64,000 nt of DNA from Thiomicrorhabdus cannonii (GCF_013391695.1 NZ_JACBGH010000001.1:124001-188000); one strand, 5' to 3'; positions 54,383 through 63,049 are shown, counted from the first letter of the stretch. Program-made: numbers and translations. Notes: generated by a model from the sequence alone, not told the origin.

Positions 54383-55774
54383 TTAACTGTCGGTTTTTTG
54401 GAGATAAACATTATTTTCCTGCATCCAGGTTTCGATCTCTTTGACGCTGCGCGGCAAGCCCTGCGTCAGCACTTCATGCCCGCTTTGCGTCACCAGGACA
54501 TCGTCTTCAATACGGATGCCGATGCCCCACCACTGCGGATCGACATCTTCGGCTTCGGCCGGAATGTACAGTCCGGGTTCAATCGTCACCACCATGCCTG
54601 GCTGCAACTCTCGCCATTCACCCTTGATTTTATACTGACCGACATCATGCACATCCATACCGAGCCAGTGGCCGGTGCCGTGCATAAAAAAGCGTTTGTA
54701 GGCTTGCGACTTGATGAGCTGCGCCGGCTTGCCCTGCAAAATGCCGAGTTTGATCAAGCCGCGCGTCAGAATATCCGCCACCTTTTCATGCAGCCGATCG
54801 TAAGGCACGCCGGGCGCGACCATCGCCACCGCCGCCTGCTGTGCTTTCAATACCAGGGTATAAAGCTGCAGCTGCGCCTCGCTGAAACGCCCGCCCACAG
54901 GAAAGGTATTGGTAATATCCCCGGCATAACCTCTGAACTCGGCGCCGGCATCCACCAACAGCAACTGATGCTGCCCCATCAAGTCGCTGTTTTCGGTATA
55001 GTGCAAAATGCAGGCGTTATCGCCGCTGGCAACAATCGAATTAAACGCCACCTTCTGCGCTCCGTGGCGCATGAATTCGGCTTCCAACTCCGCCTGCACC
55101 TGATACTCGTAACGCCCGTCAGCCGCATGCCGCATCGCCGCCAGATGCCCCTGCACGGAAATTCGCGCCGCCTCACGCATCAATGCAATCTCTCGGGGCG
55201 ACTTGAACAGACGCATTTCATGGATGACCTCATCCAGATCACACAACTTGGTAGGCGCAGCCACGCCTTTTCTCACCTGCGCCTTGAGGTTGGTTAACCA
55301 TTCGGCCACCGGCTCCATCCAGGTTTGCATCTGCGCGAAACTGAAATAGAGGCTATCGATATTCTGCAGGTACTCGCCGACCGCTTCCTGCATCTCGTCA
55401 ATCGCATAGGCCGCATCCACCTTCAAAATAGGCGATGCCATCTCCACCCCCAAACGGCGCCCTTGCCAGGTTTCCTGCTCGGCATCACGCGGCCGCAAAA
55501 ACAGCACGCTTTCCGCCGTCTCTTTTTTAACCAAAAGCAACACACAGTCGGGTTCGCCGAAACCGGTCAGGTATTGAAAATCGCTGTCGGCCCGGAACGG
55601 GAACTCGACATCGCGATTGCGAATCTGTTCATGGCCGGAAGCCACCAAAACGGCACTGTTTTGCGGCAACTGCTCAAACAACCGCTTGCGGTGCTCGAGC
55701 GCCATCTCAATCAGGTAATCGGCTTTGTGGATTTCATGAGGTGTGTCATAAACAAGCGGGGTATTTGCAGGCAT
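54383..55774 (-). CDS. pepP: Xaa-Pro aminopeptidase
   Basis: PepP removes the N-terminal residue from peptides with proline at position two. The 463-residue protein has the pita-bread metal site: two aspartates in VDAGAEFRGYAGDITNTFPV, His in FMHGTGHWLGMDVHDVG, Glu in TIEPGLYIP and RIEDDVLVT. The start is set at the ATG at 55774; a TTG four codons earlier has a stronger ribosome-binding site. It lies in the conserved ygfB-pepP-ubiH-ubiI run. Confidence 0.94.
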   Translation of the reverse strand: MPANTPLVYDTPHEIHKADYLIEMALEHRKRLFEQLPQNSAVLVASGHEQIRNRDVEFPFRADSDFQYLTGFGEPDCVLLLVKKETAESVLFLRPRDAEQETWQGRRLGVEMASPILKVDAAYAIDEMQEAVGEYLQNIDSLYFSFAQMQTWMEPVAEWLTNLKAQVRKGVAAPTKLCDLDEVIHEMRLFKSPREIALMREAARISVQGHLAAMRHAADGRYEYQVQAELEAEFMRHGAQKVAFNSIVASGDNACILHYTENSDLMGQHQLLLVDAGAEFRGYAGDITNTFPVGGRFSEAQLQLYTLVLKAQQAAVAMVAPGVPYDRLHEKVADILTRGLIKLGILQGKPAQLIKSQAYKRFFMHGTGHWLGMDVHDVGQYKIKGEWRELQPGMVVTIEPGLYIPAEAEDVDPQWWGIGIRIEDDVLVTQSGHEVLTQGLPRSVKEIETWMQENNVYLQKTDS

Positions 55775-55815
55775 GGTAAGGCTCAAATCAATCTCGTCCA
55801 GGAAGGATTTCAGTA

Positions 55816-56406
55816 TTAATGAATGGTGTCAGAAAACTCGTTGTCATCCGCCATAATCGGTGCCGACTGTGTCGGATTCAACTCTTCGTTGAGTGTCAAG
55901 ATACCAATGCGCACGAATTCGATCAATTGCATCAGATCATCCTCGTCGGCATCGCCCAGCTCTTTGGCTTCGGCCAGACCGTCAATATCAATGCGCGCAA
56001 TATCGCCGAAATCGGCCAGCAATTCGCGCACATCGGCCGGAATCTGTTGCTCCGCTTCCTGCAGACGGCCAATCAACCCCAAACCGTACAACACGCCTTC
56101 ACATAACTGACCGAGCATCATCGCACGTTCCACCAGGTCGGACTCGTCATCCGGCAAACACAGCTCCAACTCAAAACCGGAACCGTTCAAGCCCTTGTCG
56201 GTGGTCAGATAAAGCTCGTGCAACGCCACCAAAAACGACTCTTTGACCGACTTCACCTGCGCCTCTTCCAACAGCTTGCGAATCCATACGCTCTCCTCGA
56301 TGTCGTTGTCACCGCAAATCAAGCCGATCAGCATCCCCTGAATAAACGCCGGCGACTCCAACTCCGGGTAAGGTTTGAGTGCCGTCTGTAACTGTTCAAA
56401 ATCCAT
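55816..56406 (-). CDS. ygfB: YgfB/YecA-family (UPF0149) protein
   Basis: The 196-residue protein belongs to UPF0149: helical, acidic, with FIQGMLIGLICGDNDIE near the start and LCEGVLYGLGL later. Its biochemical role is not established; in Pseudomonas YgfB modulates expression of a cell-wall amidase and thus beta-lactam resistance. It is the first gene of the ygfB-pepP-ubiH-ubiI cluster and is divergent from zapA. Confidence 0.9.
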   Translation of the reverse strand: MDFEQLQTALKPYPELESPAFIQGMLIGLICGDNDIEESVWIRKLLEEAQVKSVKESFLVALHELYLTTDKGLNGSGFELELCLPDDESDLVERAMMLGQLCEGVLYGLGLIGRLQEAEQQIPADVRELLADFGDIARIDIDGLAEAKELGDADEDDLMQLIEFVRIGILTLNEELNPTQSAPIMADDNEFSDTIH

Positions 56407-56570
56407 CTTCGATATTCTCTTGTTAATCCGAAACGATTGATGAATAATACCATACTTACAGGTGCAAATACCCAGCGCATCATCGCAAAAGCGTCACTCG
56501 CGACACTTTGCCGGATGCACTGCCGGACTTCACTGCACCCGTTCTTTCTCAGCCGACCAGGAGTTTTACA

Positions 56571-56840
56571 GTGTTGACCCTCACCCTGATGAACCATACC
56601 TTTGAAATTCCATGCGACCCGCATGAGAAAGACCGTCTGATCGAAGCCGCCACCCTCATTGAAGACCGTTTGGAACAGGTACCGACACTCAAGGGCGAAA
56701 GCAAAGTGCTGATGGTTGCCCTGAACCTGGCCTACGAATACCTGCTGATGAAAGACGAAACCGTACAGTACACCCTGCAGCTTGAAGAACAGATCGACGA
56801 GACGATCGCACAGCTGGCCGGGGAAAAACAGGTCTCTTGA
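56571..56840 (+). CDS. zapA: Cell division protein ZapA
   Basis: ZapA stabilises FtsZ filaments at the division ring. The 89-residue protein has the ZapA N-terminal beta element (NHTFEIPCDPHEKDRLIEAATLI) and a C-terminal coiled coil (LQLEEQIDETIAQLAGE). The GTG start at 56571 is preceded by AGGAG; a longer frame begins at 56508. The zapA-6S RNA-fau order is conserved in gammaproteobacteria. Confidence 0.9.
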   Translation: MLTLTLMNHTFEIPCDPHEKDRLIEAATLIEDRLEQVPTLKGESKVLMVALNLAYEYLLMKDETVQYTLQLEEQIDETIAQLAGEKQVS

Positions 56841-56998
56841 CGCTCTCTCTTGACCCACTCTCTTGAGTGCTTCTGACCTCGCAAGCCAAGCACTTGCCGG
56901 GCATCAATCCGACTGATTGACAACCATTAAAATAAATCATCAATTAAGCATTAATTCCCCTTCTGGCGGGCTTGGGCTGAGTGCTATAATACGCTCAC

Positions 56999-57168
56999 GG
57001 CACGAAGTTGCTGGGCTTAAACCCCGTTCCGATAATTACAACCTTGGGGCCAGAAACTTAGCGTGGTGAGCATCTCGTTAGCTTTGCTAACCCGAGAAGC
57101 CTAAACGCTTTGCGGAGGCTGCCACCTGAACCTTACGGTTCAGGGATTTTAGCCTGGTGATTTCGTGT
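56999..57168 (+). ncRNA. ssrS: 6S RNA
   Basis: 6S RNA mimics an open promoter and sequesters sigma70 RNA polymerase in stationary phase. Conserved elements seen are the GGTGAGCAT ... CCGAGAAGCCT region, CACCTGAACC ... GGTTCAGGGATTTTAGCC, and a closing stem between CACGAA (57001-57006) and TTCGTG (57162-57167). An extended -10 (TGCTATAAT, 56982-56990) lies just upstream. It lies between zapA and fau. Exact ends are estimates from the closing stem. Confidence 0.92.
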
Positions 57169-57186
57169 CCACCCAATTACCCTCCT

Positions 57187-57840
57187 ATGCTTATGACTGA
57201 TTTTCAATCCAGCGGCGATCTACGTAAACAGCTCCGCCAAGCCCGAAAAGCGCTCACTGCGCAACAACAGACCCAGCACGCCGCCCAGGCCTGCCAACAT
57301 CTGCTGGCCGAACTGCCGCAACTGCTACCCAGCACCCCCACCGCATCCAGCCCTCCCATTAAAGTTTCTGTTTTTCTCAGTCAGGATGGCGAACTCGGCA
57401 CCGAACCGCTCATTAAAGCCTTATGGCAACAGCCGCAACTGGAGCTCTATCTGCCCGCATTGGAAACCCTGCCCGACTGGCACATGGGATTTTCCCGTTA
57501 CACACCCGCTACGCCGATGAAGCGTAATCCATTGGCGTTCAACATTCCCGAGCCGGATTGTGCGCTTCAAGAACATCTTAGCGGTGAACAGATGGATATT
57601 GTAATTATGCCGCTGGTGGGATTCGACAAACAGGGCAATCGCATGGGCATGGGCGGCGGTTATTACGACCGCACCTTTGCGTTCAAACTCAAGCACCCCG
57701 ATGCACGTCCGCTGCTGATCGGCTGGGCACACAGCTGCCAGCAAGTCGAGCAGCTCGAAAACCAGCCGTGGGACGTGCCTTTGGATGCGATTGTCAGCGA
57801 AAAAGGCCTGCTAAACTTCCGCCAAGCGCCAAGCGCCTGA
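57187..57840 (+). CDS. fau: 5-formyltetrahydrofolate cyclo-ligase
   Basis: This enzyme (YgfA) converts 5-formyl-THF to methenyl-THF with ATP. The 217-residue protein has LRKQLRQARKAL, the ATP-binding VIMPLVGFDKQGNRMGMGGGYYDR and the C-terminal GWAHSCQQVEQLENQPWDVPLDAIVSE. The start is set at 57187 because the longer frame (57157) begins inside the 6S RNA. No clear ribosome-binding site is seen; translation may depend on read-through from the 6S transcript. Confidence 0.93.
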   Translation: MLMTDFQSSGDLRKQLRQARKALTAQQQTQHAAQACQHLLAELPQLLPSTPTASSPPIKVSVFLSQDGELGTEPLIKALWQQPQLELYLPALETLPDWHMGFSRYTPATPMKRNPLAFNIPEPDCALQEHLSGEQMDIVIMPLVGFDKQGNRMGMGGGYYDRTFAFKLKHPDARPLLIGWAHSCQQVEQLENQPWDVPLDAIVSEKGLLNFRQAPSA

Positions 57841-57877
57841 TTCTCAAATTTCCCCAAAAACGCGATCCAAAAAAACA

Positions 57878-57911
57878 AACAGGCCGGGTAGAGTGCTCTA
57901 CCCGGCCTGTT
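57878..57911. repeat. Inverted pair of the dispersed repeat between fau and amiC
   Basis: Arms 57878-57892 and 57897-57911 pair around a 4-base loop. The left arm's flank is AAAC rather than CTCA. It lies between convergent genes and probably acts as a terminator too. Confidence 0.9.
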
Positions 57912-57934
57912 GAGATTTCTGAAAGCGTGATTTT

Positions 57935-59443
57935 CTACAATCCCGCAACGACCTGCTCGGATAATGGAATGCGCAATTTGCGGCCCACATAGAGCTGGTT
58001 GGCATTTTGGATACGGTTGAGTTTTTTCAACGTCTGTGTCGAGATATTGTAGTTGCTGGCGATCTCCGACAGCGTATCTCCCGGCTGCACCTTATACTGC
58101 ACAAAAAGGGTTTCGCCCCAACGCGGTTTCTGGCCGTTGGCCTCAACAAACTGGCGCAAACCGCGCGCGATCGAACCGGCCATTTTGGTCTGGAAAGCGC
58201 TGTCCACCAATTTACGGGCTTCATGCGGGTTGGAGATAAACGCGGTTTCGATCAGCAACGACGGCATATCGATCGACTTCAACACCGCAAACTCCGCCGC
58301 CTGCACTTCATGCTTGTGCATTTTCACCGATTTGGACATCTCTTTAATGACATCGGCCGCCAGTTTGCGACTCGCGCGGATATTGGCCTCGCGCGACAGA
58401 TCGCTCAAGGCAAACGCCACATCGTTATCGCGGCCCTGCAGGGAGATATCCTGCAAAGAGGCGTTCTCGCTTTTTGCCAACAGGCGCGCCATGACACTAC
58501 TCGCGCCGCCTTTCGACAGAACATACACCGAACCGCCGCGCGCCGATTTATCATGGAACGAATCCGCATGGATCGAGATAAAAATATCGGCATTGTTCTG
58601 TTTGGCGATTTTGACGCGCTCATGCAACGGAATAAACACATCACGGTCGCGCGTCAGCACCGCGCGCATGCCGGGCTGCTGGTCGATCAAACGTTTCAGC
58701 TCACGCGCCATCTGCAGAGTCACGTTTTTTTCATAGACACGATGCGCGCCGACGGCACCGACATCCTTGCCGCCATGTCCGGCATCAATCGCCACCACGA
58801 CCTGATGGTCATCCACCAGCACCGCGCTGTCCTGATCCAACAGCGACTGGGTTGCCAGATTCTGCTTGATCTCATCGGCAATCGTCGAAGAGGCCGGTTT
58901 TTTAGCGTCTGCCAGGTCAACCAGCGGCGTAGTTTTGGAAGTTGCCGCCACTAAAGTCGCCTGCGGATGGCGAACCTTTTCCGTTCTCGGCGCTTTGTTC
59001 GGCGTTTTGTTGGTGCTGGCCTGCTCAACCCCTTGCAGCTGCGTCAAATCGACCACCAAACGTTCCGCACCTTTGCTGTTTTTTCCTAGCGTGAAGAAGT
59101 TGTAGTCGTAATTTTTATGCAGATCGAGCACCACCGACAGTTTTTCGGCGGTTTCGCTGACGCGCAGACGATACAGGCGCGAGTCCTTGAAATACTGGTT
59201 TTTGAAATTCAGGCCGTTATCGGTTTTATAGAAATCCACCACCACGCGCGACGGGTTATTGAGTTTGTAGACTTTGAAGTCGTGATTCTGCTTGATGTCA
59301 AACACCACGCGGGTTTTATCGGTTTTCTGGCCTACGCGAATGTCCGCGAGCTGCGCGCCGGCATAAACCATAGACGCATAGGATAACAACAGTGCTGCCA
59401 ATACAGAGGCCCAGATTTTTTTGGTAAAACTGAGTGATTTCAT
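57935..59443 (-). CDS. amiC: N-acetylmuramoyl-L-alanine amidase AmiC-like (AMIN + amidase_3 + LysM)
   Basis: Periplasmic amidase that splits the septal peptidoglycan. The 502-residue protein has a signal peptide (MKSLSFTKKIWASVLAALLLSYASMVYA) and an AMIN domain (about residues 30-145). The amidase_3 catalytic domain has VAIDAGHGGKDVGAVG, SIHADSFHD and the LIETAFISNPHE zinc/Glu motif. A C-terminal LysM (VQPGDTLSEIASNYNIS) binds peptidoglycan. The start is ATG at 59443 after AGGACG; the longer frame lacks support. Confidence 0.94.
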   Translation of the reverse strand: MKSLSFTKKIWASVLAALLLSYASMVYAGAQLADIRVGQKTDKTRVVFDIKQNHDFKVYKLNNPSRVVVDFYKTDNGLNFKNQYFKDSRLYRLRVSETAEKLSVVLDLHKNYDYNFFTLGKNSKGAERLVVDLTQLQGVEQASTNKTPNKAPRTEKVRHPQATLVAATSKTTPLVDLADAKKPASSTIADEIKQNLATQSLLDQDSAVLVDDHQVVVAIDAGHGGKDVGAVGAHRVYEKNVTLQMARELKRLIDQQPGMRAVLTRDRDVFIPLHERVKIAKQNNADIFISIHADSFHDKSARGGSVYVLSKGGASSVMARLLAKSENASLQDISLQGRDNDVAFALSDLSREANIRASRKLAADVIKEMSKSVKMHKHEVQAAEFAVLKSIDMPSLLIETAFISNPHEARKLVDSAFQTKMAGSIARGLRQFVEANGQKPRWGETLFVQYKVQPGDTLSEIASNYNISTQTLKKLNRIQNANQLYVGRKLRIPLSEQVVAGL

Positions 59444-59519
59444 CGTCCTATCTCTCAAGCTGATTTCTATTACCAAACCCTATAACAAACAGCGTGCCAA
59501 CTTGATCGTCAGAAAACCG

Positions 59520-60023
59520 TCACTCCCCTGCAAACGCCGCCAAAACGCGGTTTCCGAGCGGACTGAAGGCCTCGACTTCTGCTTGCCGACCACTGTTGAG
59601 ATGGCTTAAACGAACCTCTATGTCCGCTGCGGGTAACACCCCCTGCGCCTTCTGCGGCCACTCCACCAGCGCCACATACGCATTAGACAGCACATCCCTT
59701 ATGGCTAGATACTCTAACTCCTCAGGATCGCAAAGTCTATACAAATCAAGATGATGTATCGCAAATTTATAAAAATTATAGGTTTCCATCAGCGTATAGG
59801 TGGGGCTTTTGACTTTTTCGCCGGGCAAAAAGTGCTGGATAAAGGCGCGCGAGAAGAACGATTTTCCGGCCCCCAGATCGCCTTTGAGATAGAGCATCAG
59901 GCCGGTTTCATAGGCTTGGCTGGCGTTACAGGCGTCTGCCAGACGCTCCGCAAACGCCCGGCTCGCGGCTTCGTCCGCCAAAAAAAGTATCTGTTTGTCG
60001 GTTTTTCTCTTAGAATCTGTCAT
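59520..60023 (-). CDS. tsaE: tRNA threonylcarbamoyladenosine synthesis ATPase TsaE
   Basis: TsaE is the ATPase partner of TsaB-TsaD in the t6A modification of tRNA. The 167-residue protein has Walker A GDLGAGKSFFSRAF and conserved KSPTYTLMETY and FAIHHLDLYRL with the family's catalytic acidic residues. It lies 76 bases upstream of amiC, as in E. coli (tsaE-amiB). The ATG at 60023 is used; a TTG four codons earlier is possible. Confidence 0.92.
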   Translation of the reverse strand: MTDSKRKTDKQILFLADEAASRAFAERLADACNASQAYETGLMLYLKGDLGAGKSFFSRAFIQHFLPGEKVKSPTYTLMETYNFYKFAIHHLDLYRLCDPEELEYLAIRDVLSNAYVALVEWPQKAQGVLPAADIEVRLSHLNSGRQAEVEAFSPLGNRVLAAFAGE

Positions 60024-60073
60024 CGTATTATCCAACGCTTTTTAGCGCTCCAAACGCCAAACCAAAATACACC

Positions 60074-61267
60074 ATGTCACCAGCCGATCACCAGCAACTT
60101 GCACAGCACATCAAACAATGGGGAAAAGCACTCGGCTTTGCCGACGTGGGCATTACCCATGCCGATCTGTCGGCCTTCGAGGCCGGTTATTTTAACTGGC
60201 TGGGAGAGAACTTTCACGGCGAAATGGCCTATATGGCGGCCCACGGCACCAAGCGCACCCGGCCTGCCGAGTTGGTGCCCGGCACCGTGAGCCTGATCAG
60301 CGTGCGCCTGAATTACCTCGACCTTGACGCCGCCAATCCGCTGACACAGCTGCACCAGGCGGATAAAGCCTACATCTCGCGCTACGCGCTGGGCAAGGAC
60401 TATCACAAACTGATGCGCAAACGCCTGCAAGCGCTCGCCGAAAAAATTCAAACGCTTGTTCCCGATTTCAGCTACCGCGCCTTTTGCGACAGCGCGCCGG
60501 TATTGGAACGCCCGATTGCCCAACAGGCCGGTTTGGGCTTTACCGGCAAAAACAGTTTGATTATCCATCCCCGCGCCGGCTCGTGGTTTTTTCTGGGCGA
60601 ACTCTACACCAACCTCGCGCTGCCGGCCGACGCGCCGTTTGAAAAACAGGGTTGCGGCCCTTGCCGGGCATGCATTGTAGAGTGCCCGACCGGCGCGATT
60701 GTCGGCAATGGCGTGGTCGATGCGCGTAAATGCATCTCTTATCTGACCATCGAATACAAAGGCGCCATTCCGCCTGAACTGCGCCCTCAAATGGGCAACC
60801 GCATCTACGGCTGCGACGACTGCCAGTTGGTCTGCCCGTGGAATAAATTCACGCATGCCACCCAAGAAAACGCCTTCACGCCGAAGCACGATCTGGATCG
60901 GGCTGATCTGCTGACTCTCTGGCAATGGAATGAAACCGATTTTATGAAGCGCCTGGAAGGCTCGCCGATCCGGCGCATCGGTTTTGCCCAGTGGAAACGC
61001 AACCTGGCCGTGGCGTTGGGCAATATGCGTGGCGACAACGCCAAATTGCAAGCCGCCATCGAGGCATTAGAAAAAGAAACGGGGCAGATTTCACCCCTCG
61101 TCGATGAACATATCGACTGGGCTATTTCTCAACTTAGGGAACGCCTAAAGACGGACGCGTTGCAAACGCCTGAAAACCCGCTCGAAAAACTCAACAGGCC
61201 GGGTATGAGCGACACAAAACCGTTTTACGCCAAGCGCTACTATCTGCCCAAACCATCCGATGCTTAG
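60074..61267 (+). CDS. queG: Epoxyqueuosine reductase
   Basis: QueG reduces epoxyqueuosine to queuosine in tRNA, using cobalamin and two 4Fe-4S clusters. The 397-residue protein has the cluster motifs CGPCRACIVECPTGAI and CDDCQLVCPWN. It is somewhat longer than usual, and its C-terminal extension (about residues 370-397) contains a dispersed repeat that encodes KLNRPG. It is divergent from tsaE, as in E. coli. Its stop overlaps the convergent dgt stop by four bases. Confidence 0.94.
   Translation: MSPADHQQLAQHIKQWGKALGFADVGITHADLSAFEAGYFNWLGENFHGEMAYMAAHGTKRTRPAELVPGTVSLISVRLNYLDLDAANPLTQLHQADKAYISRYALGKDYHKLMRKRLQALAEKIQTLVPDFSYRAFCDSAPVLERPIAQQAGLGFTGKNSLIIHPRAGSWFFLGELYTNLALPADAPFEKQGCGPCRACIVECPTGAIVGNGVVDARKCISYLTIEYKGAIPPELRPQMGNRIYGCDDCQLVCPWNKFTHATQENAFTPKHDLDRADLLTLWQWNETDFMKRLEGSPIRRIGFAQWKRNLAVALGNMRGDNAKLQAAIEALEKETGQISPLVDEHIDWAISQLRERLKTDALQTPENPLEKLNRPGMSDTKPFYAKRYYLPKPSDA
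61185..61205 (+). repeat. Dispersed repeat copy inside queG
   Basis: AAAAACTCAACAGGCCGGGTA, a full consensus match, is translated as KLNRPG near the C-terminus of QueG. It is used in a different reading frame from the other coding copies. Confidence 0.92.
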
Positions 61268-62628
61268 AGCACATCAAACACCGAGCCCTGCGTCGGCGTA
61301 AACAGCTTGGCATACAGGCGCGAAGCGTAGGTATTGGTCATACCGGCGATATAGTCGCAAATCACCCGCTGCTGTGCCTGCTCGCTTTCCGCCTGCGCAT
61401 ATTTGGCGTAGGTGCTGCGCGGCAGCAAGGTGGTGGGGTTGGCGCGCAGCGACTTGAACAGGTCGAGCACAATCAACTGGCCTTTGTATTCCATCTGCTT
61501 GACTTCGGGAATGGTGATGACGTTCTTGAACACGAAGCGCTTCAATAATTCGAGCACGGCGCTCTCGCCTTCGGCCAGTTTGGCCTGATAGCGCAACAGC
61601 GGATGTTCAAACAGCGGGTTCTGATCGATATAGATGCTCTCCACCATCAGGCCGACCATCTTGCTGATGGCGTGTTTGCGGGCGCGTGACGACGGACTGA
61701 AAAGGCGCGCCGTCATCTCCTCCCCCCACAAGTGATATTGTTTGAAAACCGGGTCTTCCATGACTTCGGCCTGCCACAGATCGCGCGACACCATTTTCAT
61801 CGCGACCGCGTCCTCCAAATCGTGAATACCGTAGGCGATGTCGTCGGCCAGTTCCATAATGGTGGTATCCAGCGCCTTGTAGCGCGTACGGTTATGGCAG
61901 GCGCCCTCGCACATCGTCAGCTCGGTGAAATGGTTGCGATCCGACTCGCAGAACGGACTCAGCACCCAGTCGAATATCGCCTTCTCTTCGCTGTAGAGAC
62001 TTTTCGGCGGATTCCAGCGGTGCATCTGCAAGGTTCTGAAATCGGTGACTTCCGGCTCCAACAATTGCGATTGATAGTCGGCATTATGGGCGATCACCTC
62101 ATTGTAAAGCGCCGGATATTTCATGACCCCCAAGGTGGTGCGGCACGACAGATCCAAACCGTTTTCCGGCGTGTATTCGCCCAATCTGGCCAGAATGCGC
62201 AATGTCTGGGCATTGCCTTCAAAACCGCCGAAGTGGCGCATCATATAGTTCAGCGCCACTTCACCGCCATGCCCGTAGGGCGGATGCCCCAAATCGTGTG
62301 CCAGACAGATCGCCTCAATCAGATACATCGACGGCAGCCACGGCAGATAATCGGCCTCCTTACCCCCTTCGGTGCCCACCGTAATGAGTTGCTCAACCAG
62401 ACCGGAACCGATCTGCGCCACTTCCATCGAGTGCGTCAAACGGGTGCGGTAGAAGTCCGATTCGCTCAGACCGAAAATCTGGGTTTTCGCCTGCAGGCGT
62501 CTAAAAGAGGCGGAATGGATGACCCGCGCCCGGTCGCGCTGATAAACAATGCGCGCCTGGCGCGATTCCTGCCCCTGCAAAAACTCACTGTAACGCTGTG
62601 TCCACGATTGTTCCGGGCTCGACACCAT
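61264..62628 (-). CDS. dgt: Deoxyguanosinetriphosphate triphosphohydrolase-like protein
   Basis: HD-domain dNTPase that hydrolyses dGTP to deoxyguanosine and triphosphate. The 454-residue protein has RLTHSMEVAQIG, AHDLGHPPYGHGGE (HD motif) and the ELADDIAYGIHDLEDAV metal site. The start is set at the ATG at 62628 after GGAGAG; longer frames exist to 62694. It overlaps queG by four bases at the 3' end. Confidence 0.9.
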   Translation of the reverse strand: MVSSPEQSWTQRYSEFLQGQESRQARIVYQRDRARVIHSASFRRLQAKTQIFGLSESDFYRTRLTHSMEVAQIGSGLVEQLITVGTEGGKEADYLPWLPSMYLIEAICLAHDLGHPPYGHGGEVALNYMMRHFGGFEGNAQTLRILARLGEYTPENGLDLSCRTTLGVMKYPALYNEVIAHNADYQSQLLEPEVTDFRTLQMHRWNPPKSLYSEEKAIFDWVLSPFCESDRNHFTELTMCEGACHNRTRYKALDTTIMELADDIAYGIHDLEDAVAMKMVSRDLWQAEVMEDPVFKQYHLWGEEMTARLFSPSSRARKHAISKMVGLMVESIYIDQNPLFEHPLLRYQAKLAEGESAVLELLKRFVFKNVITIPEVKQMEYKGQLIVLDLFKSLRANPTTLLPRSTYAKYAQAESEQAQQRVICDYIAGMTNTYASRLYAKLFTPTQGSVFDVL

Positions 62629-62814
62629 GATCTCTCCATCCATGCGGTTTTGTTGGCTACCATCATACGCAAAGCGCCGGTTGATGCAAGCCAAGGCAGC
62701 AAAAGCCCGCGATTATGGCCTGCACCAACAATTAAAATTTGCGCTTTATGGGGTGAGTTTGTATAAATGACCTAAAACGATACAAAAAGTATTGTCATTA
62801 CGGAGGTGATACCC

Positions 62815-63000
62815 ATGAAATTGTCCTATGCGTTGTTAACGTTTATTGCATCATCCATCTTGCTATCCGGTTGTGAAAACCAAGAGCTGAAAAAGTGCAT
62901 CGACCAACAAAGTTACCTGTGGAACAGCAGTTCCAAAGACCCTAATGCCAATAAAGCCTATTGGGCTGCCGTAGAGCGTTGTAAAGCAAAATACGACTGA
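62815..63000 (+). CDS. Small lipoprotein of unknown function
   Basis: A 61-residue protein. It has a lipoprotein signal (MKLSYALLTFIASSILLSGC, lipobox LLSGC, lipidated Cys20) and a mature part of about 41 residues with two further cysteines (KKCIDQQ and VERCKAKYD) that could form a disulfide. The ribosome-binding site GGAGGTG is strong. I do not recognise the family. It is alone, between dgt (divergent) and an APC permease. Confidence 0.75.
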   Translation: MKLSYALLTFIASSILLSGCENQELKKCIDQQSYLWNSSSKDPNANKAYWAAVERCKAKYD

Positions 63001-63033
63001 TTCCCCCAAGTCTGGTTGAAAACACTGTTTAAA

Positions 63034-63049
63034 ATCTCAACAGGCCGGT
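63034..63049 (+). repeat. Dispersed repeat copy upstream of the APC permease
   Basis: ATCTCAACAGGCCGGT matches the core with one base lost from the GGG run. It lies 29 bases before the permease start. Confidence 0.75.

Noticed and set aside
54263-55297. 344-codon plus-strand frame
   Set aside because: Antisense to pepP, low-complexity His/Arg/Leu composition.
3327-57911. Repeat pairs as a CRISPR-like array
   Set aside because: Copies are dispersed over 60 kb, not regularly spaced, and no cas genes are present.
60256-60273. Repeat-like CACCCGGCCTGCCGAGTT in queG
   Set aside because: Two central mismatches (CC for TT) and the segment encodes conserved queG sequence (TRPAEL), so it may be chance. 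It is listed here, not as a copy.
60519-60534. CCAACAGGCCGGTTTG in queG
   Set aside because: Only an 11-12 base match to the core, in a conserved coding region (QQAGLGF). GC-rich coding sequence makes such partial matches likely.
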